Origin: Kitagawia praeruptora
Taxonomy: Eukaryota; Streptophyta; Magnoliopsida; Apiales; Apiaceae
NCBI GenBank assembly: GCA_037693485.1
Contig: CM075346.1
Location: forward strand, 55,361,001 to 55,425,000
Reading direction: 5' to 3'
Length of the DNA stretch: 64,000 nt
Under the pieces are notes generated by a model. The model saw only the letters and a list, made by a program, of their open reading frames with translations. It made no database searches and was not told where the DNA came from. Below, piece after piece: positions 55,801 through 64,000 of this stretch. The position numbers and the translations under genes are program-made. Positions within the stretch are counted from its first letter, which is position 1. The number at the start of each line of letters is the position of its first letter.

Positions 55801-56154
55801 TCTTTGAATATAGCACGAGTTCTCTAAAGAGTATTAATTCTCGAATATTCTTTGTTCGAGCCTGTCGCCTTATCAATTTTGCAACGGAGATCTAAAAAAT
55901 ATCAAATATCAATATTTCTTTTTCGATCTTATTGCCTTGGTGTAGAGATATATTCCATAAAAATGTAATTTAATTTTTCGCAATAATGGAATATCTCGTA
56001 TAATTAAAAATAGATATTGCTAGAATTCGACTTTTGACTTTTGACGGAATCAATTAAATTAATGACCTAGTGGAGAGGATAACTAAGTGTAATTAAATTT
56101 TATGTTAAATCGTACAAATACCAAAATAAATAATATATCGAAGATATCCTTTCA
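52802..56154 (-). repeat. Element C 5' LTR (right)
   Basis: 3,353 bp, collinear with 37823-41161. A 12-base insertion (about 55931-55943, with 'GCCTTGGTGTA') and two extra G near 52841 explain the length difference. TATA box copy at 54954-54961. Confidence 0.96.
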
Positions 56155-56159
56155 CTAGA

Positions 56160-56639
56160 GAATCTGATTTCTTCCTAATTGGCTATTCAGACTCTGATTA
56201 TGCAGGGTGTAAGATAGATAGGAAAAGCACTATAGGTACATGTCAATTCTTGGGAAACAGATTGATTTCTTGGGCAAGCAAGAAGCAACAATCTGTTTCA
56301 ACCTCAACTGTAGAAGCTGAGTACATAGCAGCAGGCAGTTGTTGTGCACAGCTCCTTTGGATAAGAAATCAATTGATGGATTATGGTATGACACTTAGTA
56401 ATATTCCTATGTTTTGTGATAATACTAGTGCTATCAAAATTGCAGAAAATCCAGTTCAACATTCAAGGACTAAGCACATTGATGTCAGGTATCATTTTAT
56501 TAGAGAACATATTGAGAATGGTACTGTGGAACTTCATTTTGTTCCTACTGACAAACAGCTTGCAGATATTCTAACTAAACCACTTGATGAGGCTACATTC
56601 AGTAGATTAGTAAGTGAGTTAGGAATGTTAAATTTCTAG
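56160..56639 (+). pseudogene. pol: Element B RNase H, C-terminal part of pol
   Basis: Continues pol after the C insertion: GYSDSDYAG, DRKSTIGTC, STVEAEYIAAG, CDNTSAI, HIDVRYH and 'ILTKPLDEATF', ending at TAG 56637. This piece has no stop; the RNase H core residues are kept. Confidence 0.93.
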
Positions 56640-57174
56640 ATCTTTAACATCTGCAAAAGTAGCAAGGTATGTTGTTTTTAGCTTATAGACTTGATATTCT
56701 TGTCAGGATCTATATTTGATTGTTAAATGCTTTAGCTATAACACTTTGCCTTGATAAATTTCAGTATGATAGACTTGTTAATAATCATCAAGATTAGAAT
56801 TGTTATCAGGATGCTGACGTCATCAGTATTGTGTTAGTATCAGGATTGTGAAAATTGTTTCAGATCCTGACGTTTACTTTGTGTAGTAATATAATTCTGA
56901 GATGTGTTAAGTCTATGCCAGCAAGTTTTAATATTTGCATACTGATAATTTATACCATTAGTCAGATCATTTGATAAATAGGGAACAACAGACAAGTAGA
57001 TAATAAGAAATTGTATTTTCATTAATTGAAAGCATTACATACATAGAAATGAAATACAAATATTTTTTTGTCTAATTTCAACTAATAATCCTATTCTTGT
57101 CTAAAGTTGTTGTTGTTCTTAGTCTTCAAAGATCTACTTCTGGACAAGGAGCATCTCAAGAGTCACTTTGATGA
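56640..57174 (+). other. Element B spacer after pol
   Basis: No sense ORF. Rich in the element's short motif in both orientations (ATCAGGAT, ATCCTGA and ATCAGTAT, for example around 56705, 56808, 56839 and 56862). Confidence 0.5.
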
Positions 57175-57396
57175 TTACTCCTGGATTCCTTGTCTGGGCA
57201 ACTTGAATGAGAGCAGCTGACTTGAATGTATAGCATCTCCATCAAGATCAACCTTAGACTCTTGGCCAAATTCTTCATCCTCAAGTTTTGAGGAGGTTAG
57301 AGGGTGATTATATCCAACAGATGGATGTTCTAATAGAAGGTTCTGGACATTATATGGATCTACTCCAATCATGTCTAAAATGATGAGAAAAGTCAT
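57175..57396 (-). CDS. Antisense 73-aa ORF in element B
   Basis: A minus-strand ORF antisense to element B, between pol and ORF3, starting 'MTFLIILDMIGVDPYN'. The frame is open for some codons upstream of this ATG. TTTATAAA at 57550-57557 lies 154 bases before it on the same strand, and CT/CA-rich leader-like sequence lies between, with 'TTTCTCACAG' resembling a splice acceptor near 57440. Unrecognised. Antisense extra ORFs are known in some plant LTR elements; this may also be chance. Confidence 0.3.
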   Translation of the reverse strand: MTFLIILDMIGVDPYNVQNLLLEHPSVGYNHPLTSSKLEDEEFGQESKVDLDGDAIHSSQLLSFKLPRQGIQE

Positions 57397-57549
57397 CTCT
57401 TCAAAGAGATGAATATTGAATCTTTGGTGTTCATCATCTGTGAGAAATCAAAAGATTGGATGGAAGGTCATTGTATTTTGTGGAAGCTCTGTGTTTACAG
57501 AGAGGTTTTGTGTGTTTTTGGAGTTAAGAAAGGCAAAAGACATCAAGGG

Positions 57550-57557
57550 TTTATAAA
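57550..57557 (-). promoter_or_regulatory. TATA-like box of the antisense ORF in B
   Basis: TTTATAAA in the context CCTTTATAAACCC on the minus strand. A G-box-like CCACGTGGA lies at about 57719-57727, upstream for this strand and also upstream of ORF3 on the other strand. Confidence 0.3.
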
Positions 57558-58138
57558 GGAAAGAGTGAGAAGCTGAACAGTCATTTTAAATGTACATTGT
57601 ATTGGCGTATATACGTATGACTGGTCCTTTCATATTTCCAAGATATTTTTGACAATCTAACAAGATTTTTTTTTTGTTTAGATTATTGATGTTCTTTTCA
57701 GGTTAAATTCTAAAATTGCCACGTGGAACTCCATTTAATCTTTGGAATCAGTATGATAGTGATCAGGAAAACGAAAGTGATTTCATCAGGATTGATGATT
57801 ATTTTTATTATTTTTAATCACATTCAGAGTTGTGATTATCTTGGTGAAAAAGATCACATCAGAAAATGAAGCTGATCAGTATTGATTTTATTTTGATAAA
57901 CCCTGATTTATTTAATTGAAATCAATTGTGGATTTTATTTTCCAAAAATCGTGGGTAAACTGCATTTTTCAGGGATAGACACCTGTCAACCTACGTGTCA
58001 ACGTGGGTTAGTGGGTCTGAAGGATTTTTGAATATATCTTTATTTTGAGACTCTGATTGTTTATTGCTAACTTCTAATTCGTATTTCCTAAGGCAAAAAC
58101 ATTCATTCAAGTTCTCAAAATTTCTAATCAATTTCAAG

Positions 58139-61100
58139 ATGGCAGCTCAAAGAAGTCTACCTAAATCAGTAGCTTTCAAGTTTGGTGACTTTGATTTTAT
58201 GATGAATAATCATGTTACAGCAATCACCAGCAAGAAAGGAGTATCAGCTGATTTTCATCCTGTGATGGATTTTATGGCTATTGGACCTTTGCATTATGCA
58301 TTGTCAGCATCTCCAGAAATAAATCAAGCTGCTATTTCACAAGCTTGGGAGAATGCTGAGGTAATTGATTCTACTCAGAGTCAATCAGGTAAGATTGTTC
58401 TACACTTAGGACAAGATACTTATGATATTACTGAATCTATTGTTAATTCAGTACTTCACTTACCTGTTACTGATAATTATGCAAGTGAACCATCTGATGA
58501 TGATGTAAGAACTATGTTGTCTGCATTAGGTTATAGTGGATCTCTAGATAACATGAGCCAGTTAAATAGATCTTTTCTTAGGAAGGAATGGTCTTTCTTC
58601 TTTGATCAAATTGCTAAATGTTTTACTGGCAAATGTAGTTCTTTTCACCAAATTACTTCTGTTACTTCACATATTGCTTATAGTTTGCTTTATGACAGAG
58701 TAATCAACATTGGTCACATTATCTTAAGTCAGATGTGTATTAAACTTGGGTCAAGAGATCAAAACAGGAAAATGGTTTATTATCATAGATTTATGCAAAT
58801 GTTTATTAACCATTTTATTCCTGATATTGAAGCTAGATTTGGTAGAGAACATTGTGTTTCTTCTTATGTACAGCAAAAGAGAATTTTCTCTAACATTACA
58901 AAGAAGGACAATGAAAAGAATCTAGATGAAATACCTGTAATTCATTATCCACATCATGTTCAGGTAATTCTTAAAACTCATCTTCCTACTCTCTACAATT
59001 CTTCTTTCTTTTGTGGTGAAATGGCTCAGGAATCTCGTTAGGAGGAGAATCCACCTGTGTCTACCCAAGTAGCCCAAAAATTTATAGTCTCTGAAACAAA
59101 TCAAGAACAACATTTTAATCCACAGCCTATTGTTTCAAAGAAAACAACCTCTGGTGTTTCTCAAAAGATATCAGTTGTAAGGAAGAGAAAATTTATTGTG
59201 TCAAGTAGTAGTAGTAGTTCTAGTGAAGATGATGATAATATATCTCTTGCTGAGAGAGAAGAATTGAAGGCTACAATTCGACTTTCTAAGCTAGGACAAA
59301 GAGATGAAGCACCTAGTCACAGCCAGGCTGCAGTCTCTCAAAAGGCTGTAGTACTTAAAAAGGGAAAACAGTTACTGGATACTGTCTCTCAAAAGACTGT
59401 GTCTATTGAAAAAGGATCTCATCCCAAGATCAATTCTGTGTCTACACCTCTTGAGTCATCTCAGGATAAATCTTTTGCTCACTAATACTAGGAAAACAAG
59501 GAGAAAGATTCAATTGTCACCTACACACAGAGTCTAGTCCAACTAATATTATGCAGGTCTCTACAAATAAAGCAACAATCAAGTCAGCAAATGACAATAG
59601 AGATCTGGATATTGATTCTTTATGGGAAACTACATTATCGTACAGACTGGCTATGGGAGTTATTTCTATCAAAGTGAAGCTATCCAAGCCTGTTCTAGAT
59701 TTTCTAATTGAAAGAGTACCAAAACTTTTATTTCCAGATGAATATGGACTTCTACATCAAAGACTTGACTTAATGAAGATGTATTTCTATGTATCTGTCA
59801 GAAGACAATTAGTCAAGAAATTTGGACTCTCGAAGCATGTTGCACTTCAATCACTTCATGCATATTTATTTGACAAGGATGTCATTATTGAAGATGCTTC
59901 AGCTCAAGGTGAACAACTGGAGGGAGTAGATAGTGGAATGCAGTCAACAGAAGATACTATTGCACCAGTGGTGGATAGTAGGAAAGATCAGATCACAGTC
60001 ACTGCAACACAAGAACCATATAGTCAGAGGTTGAATGACTCAGGAGCTGTGATAGCTGATGTTGAAAGGTCTTCTGTGATGAGTGAAATTGCAAGTGAGA
60101 AATCCTATGATATGGGAGGAATAACTTTGACTGTTTTTCTTGAAGATCAAACAAATATTATTCAGTCAGAGTCTATCCACCTTGAGGGTGAGTCTCAGCA
60201 AGCAACACATAAAGACGGTGACATACTAACTAGGGTGTCTAATGAAGTATTACTGAAGACATCAGAGTCTAGTAGATAACCTGAAAGTGGTATACTGGAG
60301 CCTGTAGTCTCTGGAAAGAAAGAAGATGCTTGTAAGGGTTCAGAGACTATAGCAGCTCACTCCTTGGAGAAAACCTCAAGCCCCTTGCCATATGAGGAAC
60401 CCTCTCTCCATGTGAGTTCAGGTATAAAAACTTCTTCTAAACTCTATTTTTTTGTAGGTCATGAGAGCACTTATCCAAATTTGAGTGATACACTTGAAAA
60501 GATGGATATTGATCCACAATCAGAGAGGCTGGCTCCTGACCAGGCAAAAGGAGAGGTAGAAAGAGTGTTGACTTTAGATAGTCAAAGTGAGAATGAGGGT
60601 ATGGATGATCAACTCCATAGTGAGGGAGAGAAAATTAGGAAACCACCATCATTTGATTTCTGGGATCAGGTTTTTCCTGAATCTTGGTCTAACAATCTTG
60701 GTATGGATGCTGGTACTTATTCTTTTATCAAGATGTATGAGAAGAATGACTTAGCAAAGCACAACTCAAAGCCAGAAGTTAAAGCTCAGAAGCAAAAAGC
60801 AAGGCTTGCAAGAATTATAAACAGAAGAGGTGAAAGGCTATGACAAACTTCTACAACATCAGTACCAGTAGATATTTCTAATGATCCTAGTATTCCTTTG
60901 TTTGTACTACCAATATCAACAAGAATTGAGACATCAACAGTATCTGATCAATCTAAGGAGGAGTTAGGTTTTGTAGATGTTAGTACACAAAATACTGGTG
61001 AAGGACAAGATGATCATATTGCAGCTTCAGATCAGAAAGATGAAGATGTTTGTAACTCTAATCGAGTTTTATTACTTGAATATCATTCTACATAGGCAAC

Positions 61101-61461
61101 TTCTTCTACAAGACTTGAATCTGAAGATATTCCAAACACTTCCAACATTGAAGTCAATTCTGAAGTTTTACAAGATATTCAGGAATCTCAAGTTGAAATT
61201 CAATCAAGACTTCAAACACTTGAAGATAACCAAGTCACTATTATGGAAAATCAAGCAGTTCTGATGAATCTCATTTGTTCTGTTACTGAATCTCTTGGAA
61301 TTAATGTTGCTGATGTCAAAAAGGGGGAGATAAAAACAGTTAAAAGGCAACAGACTGGGGGAGGAGATAAACAGACTAGGAGAAATAAAAGAAGAACTAA
61401 GGATGATAGAGGTGAATCTTATCAGGGAAGTGGTAAAGGAAAAGAAGCATCAAATAGTTGA
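58139..61461 (+). pseudogene. Element B ORF3, about 1,100 codons, broken
   Basis: The ATG at 58139 ('MAAQRSLPKSVAFKFGDF') opens 300 codons to TAG 59039, continues in frame to TAA 59483, then shifts frame before 59551 and runs to 61461 with stops at 60277, 60841 and 61093. The first part holds 'FLRKEWSFFFDQ' and 'HIILSQMCIKLG', shared in pattern with ORF3 of D, and looks like the putative plant transposon protein domain. A Ser-rich acidic stretch, a second conserved-looking block ('LSYRLAMGVISIKVKLSKPV', near 59626) and a C-terminal coiled coil (about 61140-61290) follow, then a Lys/Arg-rich tail. Function unknown. Confidence 0.82.
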
Positions 61462-61626
61462 ATTCTTTCTTCTAAGTACTAGATACTATGTCTACATCTG
61501 AAGAAGGAGGTACTTAACTTCATGATTTTTGAATTCATAAATTTTATTCTGATTGTATTGTTATATGTTTTGACAACAGCAACTCAGATTTATGCTTCAG
61601 ATCTTAAAGCATAAATAGGGGGAGAT
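61462..61626 (+). other. Element B polypurine region
   Basis: Ends in AATAGGGGGAGAT directly before the 3' LTR. Further AGGGGGAG tracts lie upstream at about 61322 and 61356, and inside pol at 36436 and 36635. Confidence 0.8.
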
Positions 61627-62368
61627 TGTTAGGAATAATTCATGAGTTGTGATGTTAAGAATAGAATTTTACTTATATTTCTTGTATATCCTGATTTATA
61701 AAGGATTTAGCACTTTGTATAGGAAATATGTGTTAGATAGTTATCTGTAAAGTTTAGTCAGGAATGAACAGTGCATCGAGTACTACATGTCAGGAACTGA
61801 GATTGAATCCTGATACGTCAAGTCAAATACTGATCAAGTACTGATGGGATGGTCAGATCCTGATGCAAGAAGGAATCCTGATATCAGTCGTGTTACTGAT
61901 GATGTCATTATGGATGCTATAGAAACTGGCAAGTGCTATAAAACAGGATCTTTGTTTGAGGAACAAGCAAGAAGATTTTATGAAGGAAAGAATTTTCTAT
62001 TGATGGAAACTATCAACTGGACGGCAGAACATTGTCATGTATAGATTAACTTTCTGTGATTAGTTGATAGGAAGCATTATAAATACTCTCTCTATATCAT
62101 TGTAAAAAGTAAGAGAGTTCGAAGTGTGAATGTGCGTAGCTCTGTATAAGGTTTGTATTCGAGAGTTCGAAACAAACAGAGAGAGAGTTTTATTTTGTCA
62201 GCAGCTGCTAAAGGTATTTGTACACCTTTGGTAGAGTTTGTATTTGATTATTTAATACAAACATAATTTGATTCATTCGTTTATTCTTGTTTATATAACC
62301 AAGCAAAAATCAGACACGATTATATAACTTGTATTCAACCCCCCTTCTACAAGTTATTCGAGTTAACA
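61627..62368 (+). repeat. Element B 3' LTR
   Basis: 742 bp, same length as the 5' LTR, followed by the target duplication CTGTC at 62369-62373. Confidence 0.96.
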
Positions 62369-62373
62369 CTGTC

Positions 62374-62480
62374 AAATAAGCAAGTAACACATAGGACAGT
62401 AACTTCTCATGACAGTAACATTGAAAGTTAAGGTCACGAGCTGCAATTTTAACCACATTGAAAATGTAAAAACTAGTAAG
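62374..62480 (-). other. Element D spacer after pol
   Basis: Short non-coding piece of D between its pol stop and the B insertion. Contains GACAGTAAC twice (62396 and 62413). Confidence 0.6.
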
Positions 62481-62660
62481 TTAACATACCAGATTTAGCA
62501 TTCCCAATTCACTTACCAACCTATTGAAGGTTGCTGCATCTAGTGGCTTCATAAAAATATCTGCAAGTTGCTTTTCTATTGGAACATAAATCAGCTTCAC
62601 AGTTCCCCTTTCAACATGCTCTCTTAGGAAATGATGTCTGATATCAATGTGCTTTGTCCT
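62481..62660 (-). pseudogene. pol: Element D RNase H, C-terminal end
   Basis: Minus-strand codons with RTKHIDIRHHFLREHVERG and 'DIFMKPLDAATFNRL', the end of copia RNase H, closing at 62481. It is cut at its start by element E; residues upstream of 'RTKH' in a longer ORF call come from the LTR of E. It shows that D is read on the minus strand and that its ORF3 is downstream of pol. Confidence 0.9.
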
Positions 62661-63208
62661 TGTTAGGCCGAATACACAAATATAATCAAGCTTTGTATGA
62701 GAGATTAACAAGAACACACGTTAAACGATTAAAAACTGTTTGGAATTAATATTTCCTCTCTCAGTGATGTAAAATATCACAGAGAGCTGCTTAGGTTACA
62801 ATGAATGATAACTTCGTTGTTCGATACCCTTCTAGGGTTAACCTAACTGTATTTATAAAACATACAGCTACGGTACAATCATAAATTGATATTCCTACAA
62901 TTAAGCTATACAATTGATATCAATTACGATTGCTACACGTCTTCTAAGTCAACTTAATCTCTTTGATAGATATCCAATCTTCAAAGATATTGCTTCCATA
63001 TTTATCTTCAATTAATTTTCAATCACTGTTGACTTGTAGACGCTTCCACTGAACAGAGTTTAACAAACTCTGTTGCGCTTCCATTCAATCAGCGTTTGCG
63101 CTTCCATTCATCAGTGTTTATCCAAAATCTGACTGCTTCCAGCTAAACTCTGATTATTCACTGTAACACTTAAACACTGATTAATACTTACATAAATTAT
63201 ATCTAACA
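62661..63208 (-). repeat. Element E 3' LTR
   Basis: 548 bp, TG...CA. TATAAATA on the minus strand at 62851-62858 is a likely TATA box. It contains direct repeats around 'GCGCTTCCATTCA' (about 63073-63110) and several AAACTCTG/CACTGATT motifs. Confidence 0.85.
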
Positions 63209-63222
63209 ATCTCCCCCAACTT
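63209..63222 (-). other. Polypurine tract of element E
   Basis: On the minus strand AGTTGGGGGAGAT adjoins the LTR, the expected plus-strand primer. Confidence 0.85.
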
Positions 63223-63367
63223 GTTCATTAGCAAAAATGCACAAGTTAACAATAATTGATGATGTCAAAACAAAATAGACAAATGTAGTGTTTAATAACT
63301 AATCAGAGTTTAAACTACTTACTTAAACAAAATCTACAGAAAGCAAGAAATTCTTACAGAGCATCAT

Positions 63368-64000
63368 TCATCTAATCTCCTCAACATCTGGTGTTGTTCT
63401 GAGATAATCAATCAGCAATCTTCTTTCTGCATTTTCAAGTTCTATATGCATAATCTTCTTGATCTCTTTCAACTCAGGATCATTCTCATCAGTCTGATAG
63501 ATAGCAGATCTCAGACCATAGATTTTGTTTCTCCTCATGTCATTACCCAATTTGATAAATTTCACTTCCTCTGATTGTGAGTTGAAATCAAGAACTGTAA
63601 CACCCAGATCAGTCTTCAGCTTTGTAGTACCCTTCTTCATCTTAATAATATTTCCATTCCAATATCTGTACTTAGGAACATATCTGCTATTGTATCTCAT
63701 GCCTCTAGTTGCCAAGTTTTGAAGAATCTTTTGTCTAAGCACATTTTCTACTGACTCAGTCCTTCGATCTTTCACTTTGAAAAGATACAGAACATATTCT
63801 AATTCTTCCCAAAATTTCAAATCAAGATCATTCTCACCAATCTTGTATACTGTTCCATCAGCCATAAAATACAAGAGAAAATCTTTATCTAAACTCTTCT
63901 GATAGACCAACTGTATTGACTCCAGTTTGTCTAAACTTTCTTGAGTAACACCATGACCTGGAATAATAGCCAGTGAAGAAGGATCTCTAGGACCAGTTTG
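63368..64000 (-). CDS. Element E ORF3, C-terminal 210 codons (partial)
   Basis: Open to the window edge; the true start is outside. It reads 'GVTQESLDKLESIQ' upstream, then 'LYFMADGTVYKIGENDLDLK', 'RYWNGNIIKMKKGT' and 'LRSAIYQTDENDPELKEIKK', ending 'LRTTPDVEEIR'. There are no stops in 210 codons. By position, right before the polypurine tract and 3' LTR, it is the C-terminal part of a Sirevirus extra ORF. I recall similar C termini in annotated asterid copia elements, but cannot check. It is predicted soluble and mixed alpha/beta; function unknown. Confidence 0.7.
   Translation of the reverse strand, partial: QTGPRDPSSLAIIPGHGVTQESLDKLESIQLVYQKSLDKDFLLYFMADGTVYKIGENDLDLKFWEELEYVLYLFKVKDRRTESVENVLRQKILQNLATRGMRYNSRYVPKYRYWNGNIIKMKKGTTKLKTDLGVTVLDFNSQSEEVKFIKLGNDMRRNKIYGLRSAIYQTDENDPELKEIKKIMHIELENAERRLLIDYLRTTPDVEEIR

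Larger units (their letters stand above)
37823..56154 (-). mobile_element. Element C: intact, young Sirevirus-type Ty1/copia element
   Basis: The target duplication CTAGA (37818-37822 and 56155-56159) flanks LTRs of 3,339 and 3,353 bp. The order on the minus strand is 5' LTR (52802-56154), primer site, gag, pol, a 2.8-kb spacer, ORF3, a polypurine array, and the 3' LTR. All three ORFs are uninterrupted. The LTRs differ at about 17 positions plus a 12-bp indel near 55931 and a G-run length change. It split RNase H of element B. At 18.3 kb it is long for a copia element. It is the best candidate here for a recently active, autonomous copy. Confidence 0.96.
31924..62368 (+). mobile_element. Element B: Sirevirus-type Ty1/copia with ORF3, split by element C
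   Basis: The target duplication CTGTC (31919-31923 and 62369-62373) flanks two 742-bp LTRs beginning TGTTAGGAATAA and ending GAGTTAACA. On the plus strand: primer site, gag with three knuckles, pol, an antisense small ORF, ORF3, polypurine tract. Without element C the copy would be about 12.1 kb. The LTRs differ at about 13 positions by eye (near 1.8%). Gag, pol and ORF3 each contain stops or frameshifts. Confidence 0.95.
62661..64000 (-). mobile_element. Element E: minus-strand Sirevirus-type copia element, left end only
   Basis: An LTR (62661-63208) starting TGTTAGGCCG and ending ATCTAACA on the plus strand is followed by a reverse-complement polypurine tract and then an ORF3-like gene read on the minus strand. 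So the LTR is the 3' LTR and the rest lies beyond the window. The base run GTCCT before 62661 is the expected left target duplication. It inserted into RNase H of D. Confidence 0.85.

Noticed and set aside
62481..62717. 78-codon ORF with a novel N terminus before RNase H
   Set aside because: The first 19 residues are encoded by the LTR of element E; only 62481-62660 is D pol.

Overview
The window is plant nuclear DNA made almost entirely of nested retrotransposons; I found no host gene that I would defend. The initiator-Met-tRNA primer sites, the Sirevirus-type Ty1/copia elements with an extra 3' ORF, a Tekay/Del-like Ty3/gypsy relic and an Athila/Tat-like LTR edge point to a repeat-rich flowering plant. 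An asterid (Apiaceae is possible) is a guess from style only.

Layout, oldest to youngest. The host of everything is a minus-strand Sirevirus, 'D', surviving as four pieces (1122-3617, 14139-15224, 30512-31923, 62369-62660): the end of RNase H, a 67-aa minigene with its own TATA and AATAAA, and a long third ORF (ORF3) with five in-frame stops. Into D inserted: element A (3618-14133, plus, copia, TSD CTATC), which carries a LINE-like insertion (9769-12006) with an intact 628-aa ORF I cannot identify; element F (15225-30511, plus, gypsy, TSD CTTTA), with two 4,828-bp LTRs that are almost identical around a decayed interior; element B (31924-62368, plus, Sirevirus, TSD CTGTC); and element E (62661 to the right edge, minus, Sirevirus). 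Element B was split in its pol gene by element C (37823-56154, minus, TSD CTAGA). C has uninterrupted gag (868 aa), pol (1,015 aa) and ORF3 (480 aa) and young LTRs. An LTR edge, 'G' (1-1121), truncates D on the left.

How the parts work together. Gag forms the particle. Pol gives protease, integrase, reverse transcriptase and RNase H. ORF3 is a plant-specific extra protein of unknown role, found here in B, C, D and E but not in A. C could supply these proteins in trans to its relatives.

The most interesting signals are: (1) the ORF3 genes, preceded by promoter-like and mRNA-leader-like DNA; (2) a splice-acceptor-like tract exactly at the gag/pol boundary in A, B and C; (3) a different short motif repeated many times in each copia element, in A even inside coding sequence; (4) the D minigene with its own promoter and poly(A) signal; (5) the unidentified 628-aa ORF in the LINE-like insertion; (6) a dead gypsy interior between near-identical LTRs. 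All comparisons, including LTR difference counts, were made by eye and are approximate.
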